Made by a program: the position numbers and the translations under genes. From Verrucomicrobiaceae bacterium (GTDB taxonomy: Bacteria > Verrucomicrobiota > Verrucomicrobiae > Verrucomicrobiales > Akkermansiaceae): 9,610 nucleotides of DNA. The notes beneath the pieces are model-generated. The model did no database searches. It was not told the DNA's origin and saw only the letters and a list, made by a program, of their open reading frames with translations. The DNA is taken from positions 1 through 9,610 of the forward strand of contig CANBTO010000154.1 of assembly GCA_947372405.1 (NCBI GenBank), read 5' to 3'. Shown here one piece after another: positions 1 through 6,296 of this stretch (position 1 is its first letter; each line of letters starts with the position of its first letter).

Positions 1-55
1 GTTATGCTTTTGAAGATCGCGACAGTAACTGCCGCGCCTCCTGATGAATCGAAAC

Positions 56-97
56 AAAAACACCCCCGGTCGCGGTGATTACCGAAGCCGGGGGCGT
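56..97 (-). terminator. Rho-independent terminator of the SASA esterase gene
   Basis: Read on the minus strand, a GC-rich stem (arms 61-69 and 88-96: seven consecutive G-C pairs, one mismatch, one further pair) is followed directly by a T-run (the A-run at 56-60 on the plus strand). The loop holds a second small stem, CGGT 73-76 with ACCG 81-84. It lies about 65 bp beyond the stop codon of the esterase gene that ends at 161. There is no T-run on the plus-strand side, so it should work mainly for leftward transcription. Confidence 0.8.
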
Positions 98-120
98 GGA
101 GAATGAACAAGCGGCGCTTG

Positions 121-138
121 GAGCGGTTCGATCCGCTC
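121..138. other. Perfect 6-bp hairpin in the 3' untranslated region
   Basis: GAGCGG (121-126) and CCGCTC (133-138) flank a 6-nt loop, between the esterase stop codon and the terminator at 56-97. It has no T-run, so it is probably an accessory 3'-end structure and not a terminator in itself. The loop resembles a tRNA T-loop, but the 6-nt loop and the absence of other tRNA arms rule out a tRNA. Confidence 0.4.
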
Positions 139-160
139 GTGCTTCCGCCTGTTGTTGTGA

Positions 161-1255
161 TTACTTGGTTTTGAGCAGATCGTTCATCGCCTCGCCCATG
201 GCAAGACCGACATCCATGTAAACCCGGGAGTCGAGTCCATAATGGCCATTGCCGGCGCCGCCGCGCGCCATGTCATGAGTATAGACCGTGGCTACGTTGC
301 CCTTGAACTCGGGATACTTGCCGCTCTTGCCGTCAACGGCCATCATGCCTTCGAGAATTTTACCTTCGTTGCCGGCGGTTCCCTTTTCGGCCTCGCCGAG
401 AGTGCCCATGACGAACTTCCCGTTAGGGCTTTTGAATTCCTTGCGGAGCGCCTTGATCAGGTTGACAAGGTTTTCCTCGTAGTGGGATGCAAGACCTTCA
501 TCGCCGGAGTCTTTTTCACCCTGCCACCAGAAGAATCCTTCAACCTCGTATTTCGTCGCGCCGGGGTAATAAGTGCCGAGCTCGGACAGGACCTTCTGGG
601 CGTTGGCGATGTCGTCGTCCCACTGCTTGCCGGCGTACCAGCCGATGGGTTGAGGCGTGGTTCCCTTCTCCCATTTCATCGGTGATTCCTTGTAACCGGC
701 GTAGGTGTAGGTCACTTCCTTGCCGGACTTGTCCTTGCTTGTGAAATCATACCCCTTGCTGCCCGGAGGAAGGAGGTCCCAGCCGAGGGCACGGTTGCCG
801 ATACAACTCTTGAGGAGCATGACCGGCTCGCTGATAGCATTGCCAAGCTGGTGACCGGCGCCGTATTCAATGCCCAACGTGCTTTTTCCTTTGCCCGTTG
901 TCAGGGCTTCTCCGAGCCATTCGTTGTGCAGGAGGTTCATGCCACCGCCTTTGCCAACCATGACCTGCACGTTGCGCACGTCTTTTCTTTCCAACCAGTT
1001 GCCGGCGTCATCGACCAGAAACGGATAAAGTTTCTCGGTCTTGACAGCCTGCTCAAGAGACACGCCCTTGCCTGCCCCGGTAAGGTGGGCCATGCCAACC
1101 GCATTGGACTGGCCCATGATCAGGAAGACTTTGACGGGTTTGGAAGTGTCGGCGGGCTTGCCATCCGGTTTCGGCAGTTCCGCCGCACGGAGCGCCGGAG
1201 TGAACAACAGGGTAAGGCCGCACATGGCGGCGAAAGGTTTGTGGAGATGTTGCAT
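161..1255 (-). CDS. Exported SASA-domain carbohydrate esterase (sialate O-acetylesterase-like, short form)
   Basis: This 364-residue protein belongs to the SASA/DUF303 branch of SGNH-type esterases, which remove O-acetyl or similar acyl groups from carbohydrates. A signal peptide is visible at residues 1-24 (hydrophobic run ending ALRA, cleavage before AEL). The nucleophile motif is GQSN (48-51, Ser50). A conserved CIGNRALGW-DLLPPGS block lies at about 151-166, WWQGE at 243-247, and the probable catalytic His338 sits in a GHYG context near the C-terminus. That pattern is typical of a planctomycete/verrucomicrobial subgroup often annotated simply as sialate O-acetylesterase. Sialic acid need not be the substrate; acetylated plant or algal glycans are equally possible. 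The ATG at 1255 is preceded by GGAG four bases upstream, which supports this start. The gene is divergent from the plus-strand hypothetical gene and ends before a strong terminator, so it is probably a single-gene transcript. It is distinct in length and architecture from the longer SASA protein at 6297-7841. Confidence 0.9.
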   Translation of the reverse strand: MQHLHKPFAAMCGLTLLFTPALRAAELPKPDGKPADTSKPVKVFLIMGQSNAVGMAHLTGAGKGVSLEQAVKTEKLYPFLVDDAGNWLERKDVRNVQVMVGKGGGMNLLHNEWLGEALTTGKGKSTLGIEYGAGHQLGNAISEPVMLLKSCIGNRALGWDLLPPGSKGYDFTSKDKSGKEVTYTYAGYKESPMKWEKGTTPQPIGWYAGKQWDDDIANAQKVLSELGTYYPGATKYEVEGFFWWQGEKDSGDEGLASHYEENLVNLIKALRKEFKSPNGKFVMGTLGEAEKGTAGNEGKILEGMMAVDGKSGKYPEFKGNVATVYTHDMARGGAGNGHYGLDSRVYMDVGLAMGEAMNDLLKTK

Positions 1256-1414
1256 AACGCTCCGGTTACAGACCCCGGGAATTTTTTCTTACACAAAAAA
1301 TCCGGTCAGCCACCCCGGACGGAGCGACTCCCCTAACAGACCAAGGGGACCTACCGGACGCGGACGGGAATCGGAGATTGCGCCAGCCCCCACGGCGTTT
1401 ATGCTGCCGCAGGC
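1256..1414. promoter_or_regulatory. Divergent intergenic region with nested dyad symmetries
   Basis: This 159-bp gap separates two divergently transcribed genes and must hold the plus-strand gene's promoter and probably the esterase's. Three inverted repeats are visible. ATTTTTT 1281-1287 pairs with AAAAAAT 1295-1301 across a 7-nt loop and is extended by CCGG 1275-1278 with CCGG 1302-1305 after a 2-nt bulge. CGCTCCG 1258-1264 matches CGGAGCG 1320-1326. TCCCCT 1329-1334 matches AGGGGA 1344-1349. No convincing sigma-70 -35/-10 pair was found. The AT-rich centre stands out from the GC-rich surroundings. A role as operator or leader structure is inference. Confidence 0.4.
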
Positions 1415-2476
1415 ATGTTCCTTGGATCTAAAACAGCGGCTTTTCCCCGAATAGTCGCGCTCTTGCTAGCCTGCGGAGCGACCGTGCCGGCAAAGGAAAC
1501 CGACGACTGGCGGCTGGAGCTGCTGGCAGAGGAAGGAGTGCCGACGGGCACCGCGGAACTCAAAAAGTTTCAGGAGAGCTACAAAACATCGCCCGCACTT
1601 CTGGAGAATGCGGTCGGCCGCCTCGGGGCCGAGCATTTCGCCACGCGGGAGCAGGCGGAGCGCGAGATCCTGCTGATGGGGAAAGAAGTCCTGCCGTGGC
1701 TTCGTGACATGCCCAAGTCCAATGAACCCGAGATCAGGATACGGTTGGCGGAGATCGAGAAGAAGTTGACGGCGAAGGGACGCTGGGAAAAAGAGGATCT
1801 GCTGCGCCAGGCGGTGAACAGCCTGTTGGGAGAGCGAACGAAGCAGGACGCGGATCCGCCCGCCGCAACCTTCTTCGTGGAGTTTTTCCGGGAGCCGGCG
1901 CCCGAGCTATCCGACAGATACCGGAAATTTCACTTCAAATCCGACAAGGGCATGAAAGGCCTGGTTTCCAACGGGGTGCTGCGGATGAAGGGAGACCGTG
2001 CAGGCGATGGCGACCAAGGACTGTTGCTGCAGGCAAAGGATCTAACCGGCAAGGAGGAGTATCCGGACAGTTTCCGGGTGGAAGTCAAACTCGGTGGCGA
2101 GGCGGGAGGCGAAGGATCGTATCACGTGGGGGTCTCCATCGGAAATGTCAGGGCCTTGTACCATCCGGGTTATCAGAGCGGTGGTTTCAGGTTCGAGAAG
2201 GTCGGTGATCACACACAACTCTCACAAAACACCTCGATGGGCTTCAACCCATCGACGACGGATTTACAGAGAATGAGCATCGAATTGAAGCGGGACAAGG
2301 ACGGGAATGTCGGGATGGAAGTCATGGTGTCCGGAAGCGGCAAAACCTTCCGCGAGCACAAGGTTTTCAAAAAAGCGGTGATCGGCAAACTGGATCACAT
2401 CGGTCTGGAACGCAGCGGAAGAACCGGCGGGGACGCGGTGTTTGACGATCTCGTGGTGGATCTGGGAAACCACTGA
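1415..2476 (+). CDS. Exported hypothetical protein with HEAT-like segment and LamG-like C-terminal domain
   Basis: I do not recognise a named family or function for this 353-residue protein. The N-terminus is an export signal (Arg12, then a hydrophobic run). The sequence LLAC at 17-20 could be a lipobox, making it a possible lipoprotein lipidated on Cys20; cleavage after VPA (residue 26) by signal peptidase I is the alternative. Residues about 63-118 match the short helical HEAT-like pattern common in planctomycete/verrucomicrobial proteins (LG-F--RE-A---L---G--VLPWLR, then a second helix pair). Residues about 150-350 look like a beta-sandwich of the LamG/concanavalin type, ending in FDDLVVDLG, a typical last strand of such domains. 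This suggests binding of glycan or protein at the cell surface, which is inference. It is the only plus-strand gene. The ATG at 1415 is the only start available downstream of an in-frame stop at 1334-1336, and there is no good Shine-Dalgarno sequence before it. Confidence 0.85.
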   Translation: MFLGSKTAAFPRIVALLLACGATVPAKETDDWRLELLAEEGVPTGTAELKKFQESYKTSPALLENAVGRLGAEHFATREQAEREILLMGKEVLPWLRDMPKSNEPEIRIRLAEIEKKLTAKGRWEKEDLLRQAVNSLLGERTKQDADPPAATFFVEFFREPAPELSDRYRKFHFKSDKGMKGLVSNGVLRMKGDRAGDGDQGLLLQAKDLTGKEEYPDSFRVEVKLGGEAGGEGSYHVGVSIGNVRALYHPGYQSGGFRFEKVGDHTQLSQNTSMGFNPSTTDLQRMSIELKRDKDGNVGMEVMVSGSGKTFREHKVFKKAVIGKLDHIGLERSGRTGGDAVFDDLVVDLGNH

Positions 2477-2491
2477 CCGCCAACCCGGCGG
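2477..2491 (+). other. Hairpin immediately after the stop codon, in the convergent gap
   Basis: CCGCC (2477-2481) and GGCGG (2487-2491) form a perfect 5-bp GC stem with a 5-nt loop, starting one base after the TGA of the plus-strand gene. It is followed by AAAAA, not T, so it is not a classical plus-strand terminator. On the minus strand the T-run precedes the stem, so it does not fit there either. It may mark or protect the 3' end of the plus-strand transcript. The rest of the 84-bp gap (2492-2560) shows no gene or terminator for either convergent gene. Confidence 0.35.
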
Positions 2492-2560
2492 AAAAATCAA
2501 CTCCTCACGGAAGCACTAACAAAGTTGCGGGGTTATTTACGGAGAGACCGGCCCCATTGC

Positions 2561-4198
2561 TTATTCCAATCGCTGATCATCCTTAAGCAACCGGGCTCTA
2601 AGATCCTTGTAGGGAACCGCCTGCACCTTTGTATTCCCCTCGATCGCGAGACAGGCCGCGGTCGCCGCGCTTTGTCCCAGTTCCATGAAGACCGGTTCCA
2701 TGCGGATCGATCCGAAGGCGATATGGGTTGCGGAAAGAGCCCAAGGCACCAGCAGGTTCTCGCATTCGCCCGTGCGGGGCACGATGGAACGATACGAGAT
2801 TCCATAGGGCTTGCCGTGTAAACGCGCTTGGATGTCCCCCTCGTTCCTGACCATGCCGTCGATGACGACTCTCTGCGTGTGATGGGAATCCAGTGTGTAT
2901 GCCCCCATTCCGACCGGATCCTCGACGGGCAGTTGGTGTTTGCAGTGGTTTTCCGTCATCACGAAATCGGAAACCATGCGCCGGGCTTCGCGCACATAGA
3001 TGTTGTAAGGCCAGTTTCCGTTATCGGCGAATTCGTCTTTCGCGAGCCCCCAGCCGGCGATGCTTCTGCGGATTTCGTCGGGCACGCGCGGATGGTGCTG
3101 CAGGGTCCAGACCAAGCCCAACTGCCAGTCGCGGTGCCTGGCTGCGAGCTTGTCGCGCTCGACGTGGCAGAGTGTCGCCCAATTCCAATCCTTGCCGTAG
3201 TTGCCTCCGATCCAGTCGGTGGAGATACCACCGGTGTTGTTGGAGTCGGTCTTGCGGTTCGGAACCATGGAGAGCTTGAAAAAACCGCCCGTCTGCCCGG
3301 CTTCAATTGCGCGGAAGAGGATTTCATACGCGACCGGGTCATAGCCCGCGGGCTTTGAGACCGGAACACGGTTCGCGGGAACATCGGTTAGAACCATCCG
3401 GTAGCAATAGGCCTGGAACCGGTGATCACCATCACCGACCTTGCCACCCAAGTCCGGATTCACTCCCGGCAGCAATCCGCTGGAAGGATCGCCTTTGACC
3501 ACGTAGGGATCGATCCCCTTTGGCAGTTGATTACCTCCCTTGGGCCCGGTGAGGCCGTTATCGGTCTCTCCATATTCGGCGTTGGGTTCGCGCCCCATCA
3601 CGAACGACACGCCAGCGGCAGGCAGCAGATCGCCTTCATAGGAAGCGTCAATGAACATCTTTCCCTTGATCGTCAAACCACCCTCGAGGCGGATGGCAGT
3701 GATGCGCGATGCGGATTTCTCAACGCCCCGACTGAGATCGAGACGCCCCTTGATCACTTCGACTCCGGCCTCCTTGACCATCGCATCAAACACCGCTTCC
3801 GCGACCTTGGGTTCGAAAACGGAAGCCAGTTCCGTTTTCACATCCAATGCGGCAGCGCCTTGACCGGCATGCTTGAATCCGGAGCGCGGCTCTTGATCCC
3901 ATGCCGCGTCATTCCGATAGTGCTGATAGACCCGATGATAGAACTCGTGGGAGAGGCCTCCGAGAATTGCCGGGTTGCCGATATCCGAGAAACCAAGGCC
4001 ACTGGAGCTCATGCCGCCAAGATGGCCGTATTGCGAGACAAGAATGGACTTCCTGCCCATGCGGGCCGCCTGCACCGCGGCTGTCACGCCGCCGGATGCG
4101 TCGCCATAGACCACCACGTCGGCTTCACGGGCCACCTCGCCCGCCATCGTGATTCCTCCCGCAGCGCAAATGGATATGCAAAGTTTATAAATGTGCAT
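2561..4198 (-). CDS. Exported FAD-dependent oxidoreductase (FAD_oxidored family)
   Basis: This 545-residue flavoprotein is of the FAD_oxidored type (PF12831-like), often mislabelled xanthan lyase in databases. A short signal peptide (Lys5, hydrophobic run, cleavage near TMA-GE at about residue 19) points to export. The FAD-binding Rossmann fold starts at about residue 28 with VVVYGDASGG, a GxxxGG variant normal in this family, followed by HLGGM (59-63). FIDASYEGDLL (183-192) is the second family hallmark. DSHHTQR (437-443) and a C-terminal flavin-closing region (YGISYRS at 465-471, through GECENLLVPWALS to GQSAATAACLA at about 508-518) complete the domain. The substrate is unknown; sugar or glycoside oxidation fits the neighbours. 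The start is uncertain: ATG at 4198 has no Shine-Dalgarno sequence, and an in-frame TTG at 4219 would add seven residues (552 in all). It is the last gene of the minus-strand run, about 60-80 bp after the DUF1080 gene. Confidence 0.9.
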   Translation of the reverse strand: MHIYKLCISICAAGGITMAGEVAREADVVVYGDASGGVTAAVQAARMGRKSILVSQYGHLGGMSSSGLGFSDIGNPAILGGLSHEFYHRVYQHYRNDAAWDQEPRSGFKHAGQGAAALDVKTELASVFEPKVAEAVFDAMVKEAGVEVIKGRLDLSRGVEKSASRITAIRLEGGLTIKGKMFIDASYEGDLLPAAGVSFVMGREPNAEYGETDNGLTGPKGGNQLPKGIDPYVVKGDPSSGLLPGVNPDLGGKVGDGDHRFQAYCYRMVLTDVPANRVPVSKPAGYDPVAYEILFRAIEAGQTGGFFKLSMVPNRKTDSNNTGGISTDWIGGNYGKDWNWATLCHVERDKLAARHRDWQLGLVWTLQHHPRVPDEIRRSIAGWGLAKDEFADNGNWPYNIYVREARRMVSDFVMTENHCKHQLPVEDPVGMGAYTLDSHHTQRVVIDGMVRNEGDIQARLHGKPYGISYRSIVPRTGECENLLVPWALSATHIAFGSIRMEPVFMELGQSAATAACLAIEGNTKVQAVPYKDLRARLLKDDQRLE

Positions 4199-4256
4199 GG
4201 AAGAAGGAATGATTTTCAATCTTCATTCAAACAACCCGGACTTCCTCACCAATTGC

Positions 4257-4273
4257 GTCTTTTTGGAAAAGAC
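4257..4273 (-). other. AT-rich 7-bp hairpin between the DUF1080 and FAD oxidoreductase genes
   Basis: GTCTTTT (4257-4263) and AAAAGAC (4267-4273) are perfect inverted repeats with a 3-nt loop. On the minus strand the hairpin begins five bases after the DUF1080 stop codon. It is not followed by a T-run in either direction. It could be a weak attenuator, an RNA-processing site or a 3'-end stabiliser inside the putative operon. The structure is seen; the role is inference. Confidence 0.4.
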
Positions 4274-4278
4274 AGGAC

Positions 4279-5160
4279 TTACAGCGGACTGTCCTTCAGC
4301 TCGCGGATCCAGATGTTGCGGAAGCGCACCGGGTTGCCGTGGTCCTGCAACGAAAACGGCATCTTGTCGGCATGCGCCTTGTATTCCGTCGCCGCATTCG
4401 GTCCGTTCCAACCGGTGCCACCGCTGAGAACGGTGTGATCCTGGACCAGGACGCCATTGTGGATCACGGTGAATGTGGCCCGCCGGACGACATTGCCTTT
4501 GTCATCAAACATCGGGCGGTGGAAGATGATGTCGTAACTCTGCCACTCACCGGGCTTGCGGCAGGCGTTTGCCAAGGGCTTGCTGCGTCCGTAGAGCGCG
4601 CCGGCCTGGCCATCGGCGTAAGTCTGGTTCTCATAGCTGTCCAGCACCTGAACCTCGTAGGTGCCCATCAGGAACACCCCGCTGTTACCGCGCCCCTGAC
4701 CGTCACCGGAAACATTCGAGGGTGAGGCCCATTCGATGTGAAGCTGGCAGGAACCGAAACTTCCCTTGCTCTGGATGTAGCCGGCCCTCTTCACGGATTC
4801 GAGCGCACCGTTCACAACCCGCCACTGGCTTGGAGCGCCCTTGGTGTCGGTCCAGTTCGTTTTGAAGGACTCCTCGCTGCCGTTGAACAAAACGGTGGCG
4901 TCGGAAGGAGGAGCGAAAAATCCGGCGGGTTCGCCCGGAGTGACGACCGGCGGCAGCGGCTGTTTGGTGACATCCGTTTCGTGGACTTTCACGCCGTCGA
5001 TGAACATGTAGGGCGCGTCCTTGCCATCCTCGCCCTTGCGGGTTTCCGCGGTGATGACCGGCTTGCTCATGTCCTCATGGCCTGCGGCGACGAATGGAAA
5101 CGCCACAAGCGCGGCGAGCGAAACGGAGAAAAAACGGAAGGTGGATGGGGATGTTTTCAT
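4279..5160 (-). CDS. Exported DUF1080 protein (3-keto-disaccharide hydrolase domain)
   Basis: This 293-residue protein has a signal peptide (MKTSPSTFRF, then a hydrophobic stretch to about VAA-G at 24-27), an extended linker of about 55 residues, and one DUF1080 domain (PF06439) from about 86 to 288. Family hallmarks are VLFNG (90-94), the substrate-cleft strand GNSGVFLMGTYEVQVLDSY (158-176), GQAGALYG (184-191), KPGEWQSYDIIFHRP (202-216) and a final strand with FRNIWIREL (280-288). Characterised DUF1080 proteins act on 3-keto-glycosides, cleaving the glycosidic bond after the sugar has been oxidised at C3. Others may only bind glycans. The frame stays open upstream to 5397, but that extension would overlap the upstream esterase gene and place 79 non-signal residues before the signal peptide, so ATG 5160 is the right start. 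No Shine-Dalgarno sequence is visible. The upstream gap is 98 bp. Confidence 0.92.
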   Translation of the reverse strand: MKTSPSTFRFFSVSLAALVAFPFVAAGHEDMSKPVITAETRKGEDGKDAPYMFIDGVKVHETDVTKQPLPPVVTPGEPAGFFAPPSDATVLFNGSEESFKTNWTDTKGAPSQWRVVNGALESVKRAGYIQSKGSFGSCQLHIEWASPSNVSGDGQGRGNSGVFLMGTYEVQVLDSYENQTYADGQAGALYGRSKPLANACRKPGEWQSYDIIFHRPMFDDKGNVVRRATFTVIHNGVLVQDHTVLSGGTGWNGPNAATEYKAHADKMPFSLQDHGNPVRFRNIWIRELKDSPL

Positions 5161-5258
5161 GGAAGTGTGCGGGTTACGTGTGGATGAAACGATTTCTTGC
5201 TGATGATAGAATCCCGAATTGCACCGGGCCGTGATACCAGGTGGCTCCGGACCCGCCA

Positions 5259-6203
5259 TCAAGGCGCATGTTTCCATGGTTCTTCGCGGAGCCAGTCCAG
5301 GAACGCCTGCTGCCAGGCATCCCACATCGGTCCTTTGTAGCCGTTTAATCCGTGGCCGCCCGAGGGGAGTTCGAGATATTTTGTCGGGACGTGGCACCGC
5401 AGCAACGCCTCATGGAACTGGCCGCTGTTAGCGGGCGGCACGAGTTTGTCATCCATGGCGTGGGCCAGGAAAACAGGCGGCGTGTTGGCGGTCACCTGCA
5501 ACTCGTTGGAGAACAGCCGGACCATTTCCGGCTTCGGATCGGGACCGAGAAGATTCGTCTTGCTGCCCGCGTGGGTCAATTCACCCATGCTGACCACCGG
5601 GTAAACCAGCACCCCGAAATCCGGGCGCGAGCTCATGCGTTCCACCGGATCGGTGGCTTTGGGGTTGCCCGCATCGAAATGGGTGACGGCTGTTGAGGCG
5701 AGATGGCCTCCCGCGGAAAAGCCGATGATGCCGACACGGTCCGGACGGATTCCCCATTCCGAAGCATGGCTTCTAACGGTTCGCAACGCCCGCTGCGCGT
5801 CCAGCAGAGGGACATAGGGCCGACCTTTCGGCAGGCGATATTCCAACACGATGCCAGTGATGCCGTTCTGGTTCAACCAGCGGGCGATCGAGTGCCCCTC
5901 GCCATCCCTCACCAACATTCCGTATCCGCCTCCGGGGCAGATGACCATCGCAGTCCCGTTCGCCTTGTCCGCCGGCGGGCGATGCACGGTGACAGGCACA
6001 TCGACCTTTTCGGTGGTTCCGTCGCCGACGGGCGCGCCATCGGGCCAGAGCGAAAACCGCTCACCTTCGGACTGCGCCCGGACCATGCCGGCCAACACGA
6101 ATGGCAGGCCCAAGGCAAGAACCATCGCGAAGGCACCGGTTGTCCCCCTTCCGCGATAACAACCGGGCGCAGGTTTTTCCAACAGAACTTTATTCTTCTT
6201 CAT
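5259..6203 (-). CDS. Exported alpha/beta-hydrolase esterase (acetyl-xylan/feruloyl esterase-like)
   Basis: This 314-residue protein is an alpha/beta-hydrolase of the BD-FAE/esterase-lipase type found in polysaccharide-degradation loci, where members deacylate acetylated or feruloylated glycans. After a basic N-terminus and a hydrophobic signal segment (about 25-43, cleavage near VRA-Q), the entry FSLWPDGAP (50-58) is typical of this secreted group. The oxyanion-hole motif is PGGGY (90-94), the nucleophile elbow GFSAGGH (161-167, Ser163), the acid probably Asp252 (in AMDDKLVPP), and the base His284 (in SGGHGL). The triad is therefore intact. The ATG at 6203 is chosen because an internal Met27 start would remove the positively charged n-region; no Shine-Dalgarno sequence is present. 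It sits between the long SASA esterase (93 bp upstream) and the DUF1080 gene (98 bp downstream), which supports a shared role in glycan processing. The exact acyl group and glycan cannot be read from sequence. Confidence 0.9.
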   Translation of the reverse strand: MKKNKVLLEKPAPGCYRGRGTTGAFAMVLALGLPFVLAGMVRAQSEGERFSLWPDGAPVGDGTTEKVDVPVTVHRPPADKANGTAMVICPGGGYGMLVRDGEGHSIARWLNQNGITGIVLEYRLPKGRPYVPLLDAQRALRTVRSHASEWGIRPDRVGIIGFSAGGHLASTAVTHFDAGNPKATDPVERMSSRPDFGVLVYPVVSMGELTHAGSKTNLLGPDPKPEMVRLFSNELQVTANTPPVFLAHAMDDKLVPPANSGQFHEALLRCHVPTKYLELPSGGHGLNGYKGPMWDAWQQAFLDWLREEPWKHAP

Positions 6204-6296
6204 GAGTGTTTTTTGTACCGAACAGCCCGTGCTTCGGCCGGGTCCTTACCGACGCGGATTACCAACTGATCCATGATCCCATAGTTGTATCTGTTC

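Noticed and set aside
37..43. AGGAGG on the minus strand, resembling a strong Shine-Dalgarno site
   Set aside because: No ATG, GTG or TTG follows within a usable distance, so no gene start can be supported.
1..78. Possible tail of a plus-strand gene entering from the left edge (open frames ending at 42-44 or 76-78)
   Set aside because: Both frames are too short and give no recognisable protein end, so they cannot be told from chance.
121..138. tRNA T-arm-like sequence (GGTTCGATCC)
   Set aside because: The loop is 6 nt, not 7, when the stem is paired correctly. No acceptor, D or anticodon arm can be built, and the stretch is explained by a simple hairpin.
3422..4438. Long plus-strand open frame (338 codons) opposite the FAD oxidoreductase
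   Set aside because: It is antisense to a gene with clear family motifs. Its translation shows no recognisable domain or signal, and long antisense frames are common at this GC content.
5161..5397. 79-residue N-terminal extension of the DUF1080 protein
   Set aside because: It would overlap the end of the upstream esterase gene and bury a good signal peptide inside the protein; ATG 5160 fits much better.
6264..6286. Weak symmetry (AACT...GATC-GATC...AGTT) after the long esterase stop
   Set aside because: The two 4-bp stems are separated by a bulge and no T-run follows; it is within what chance would produce.
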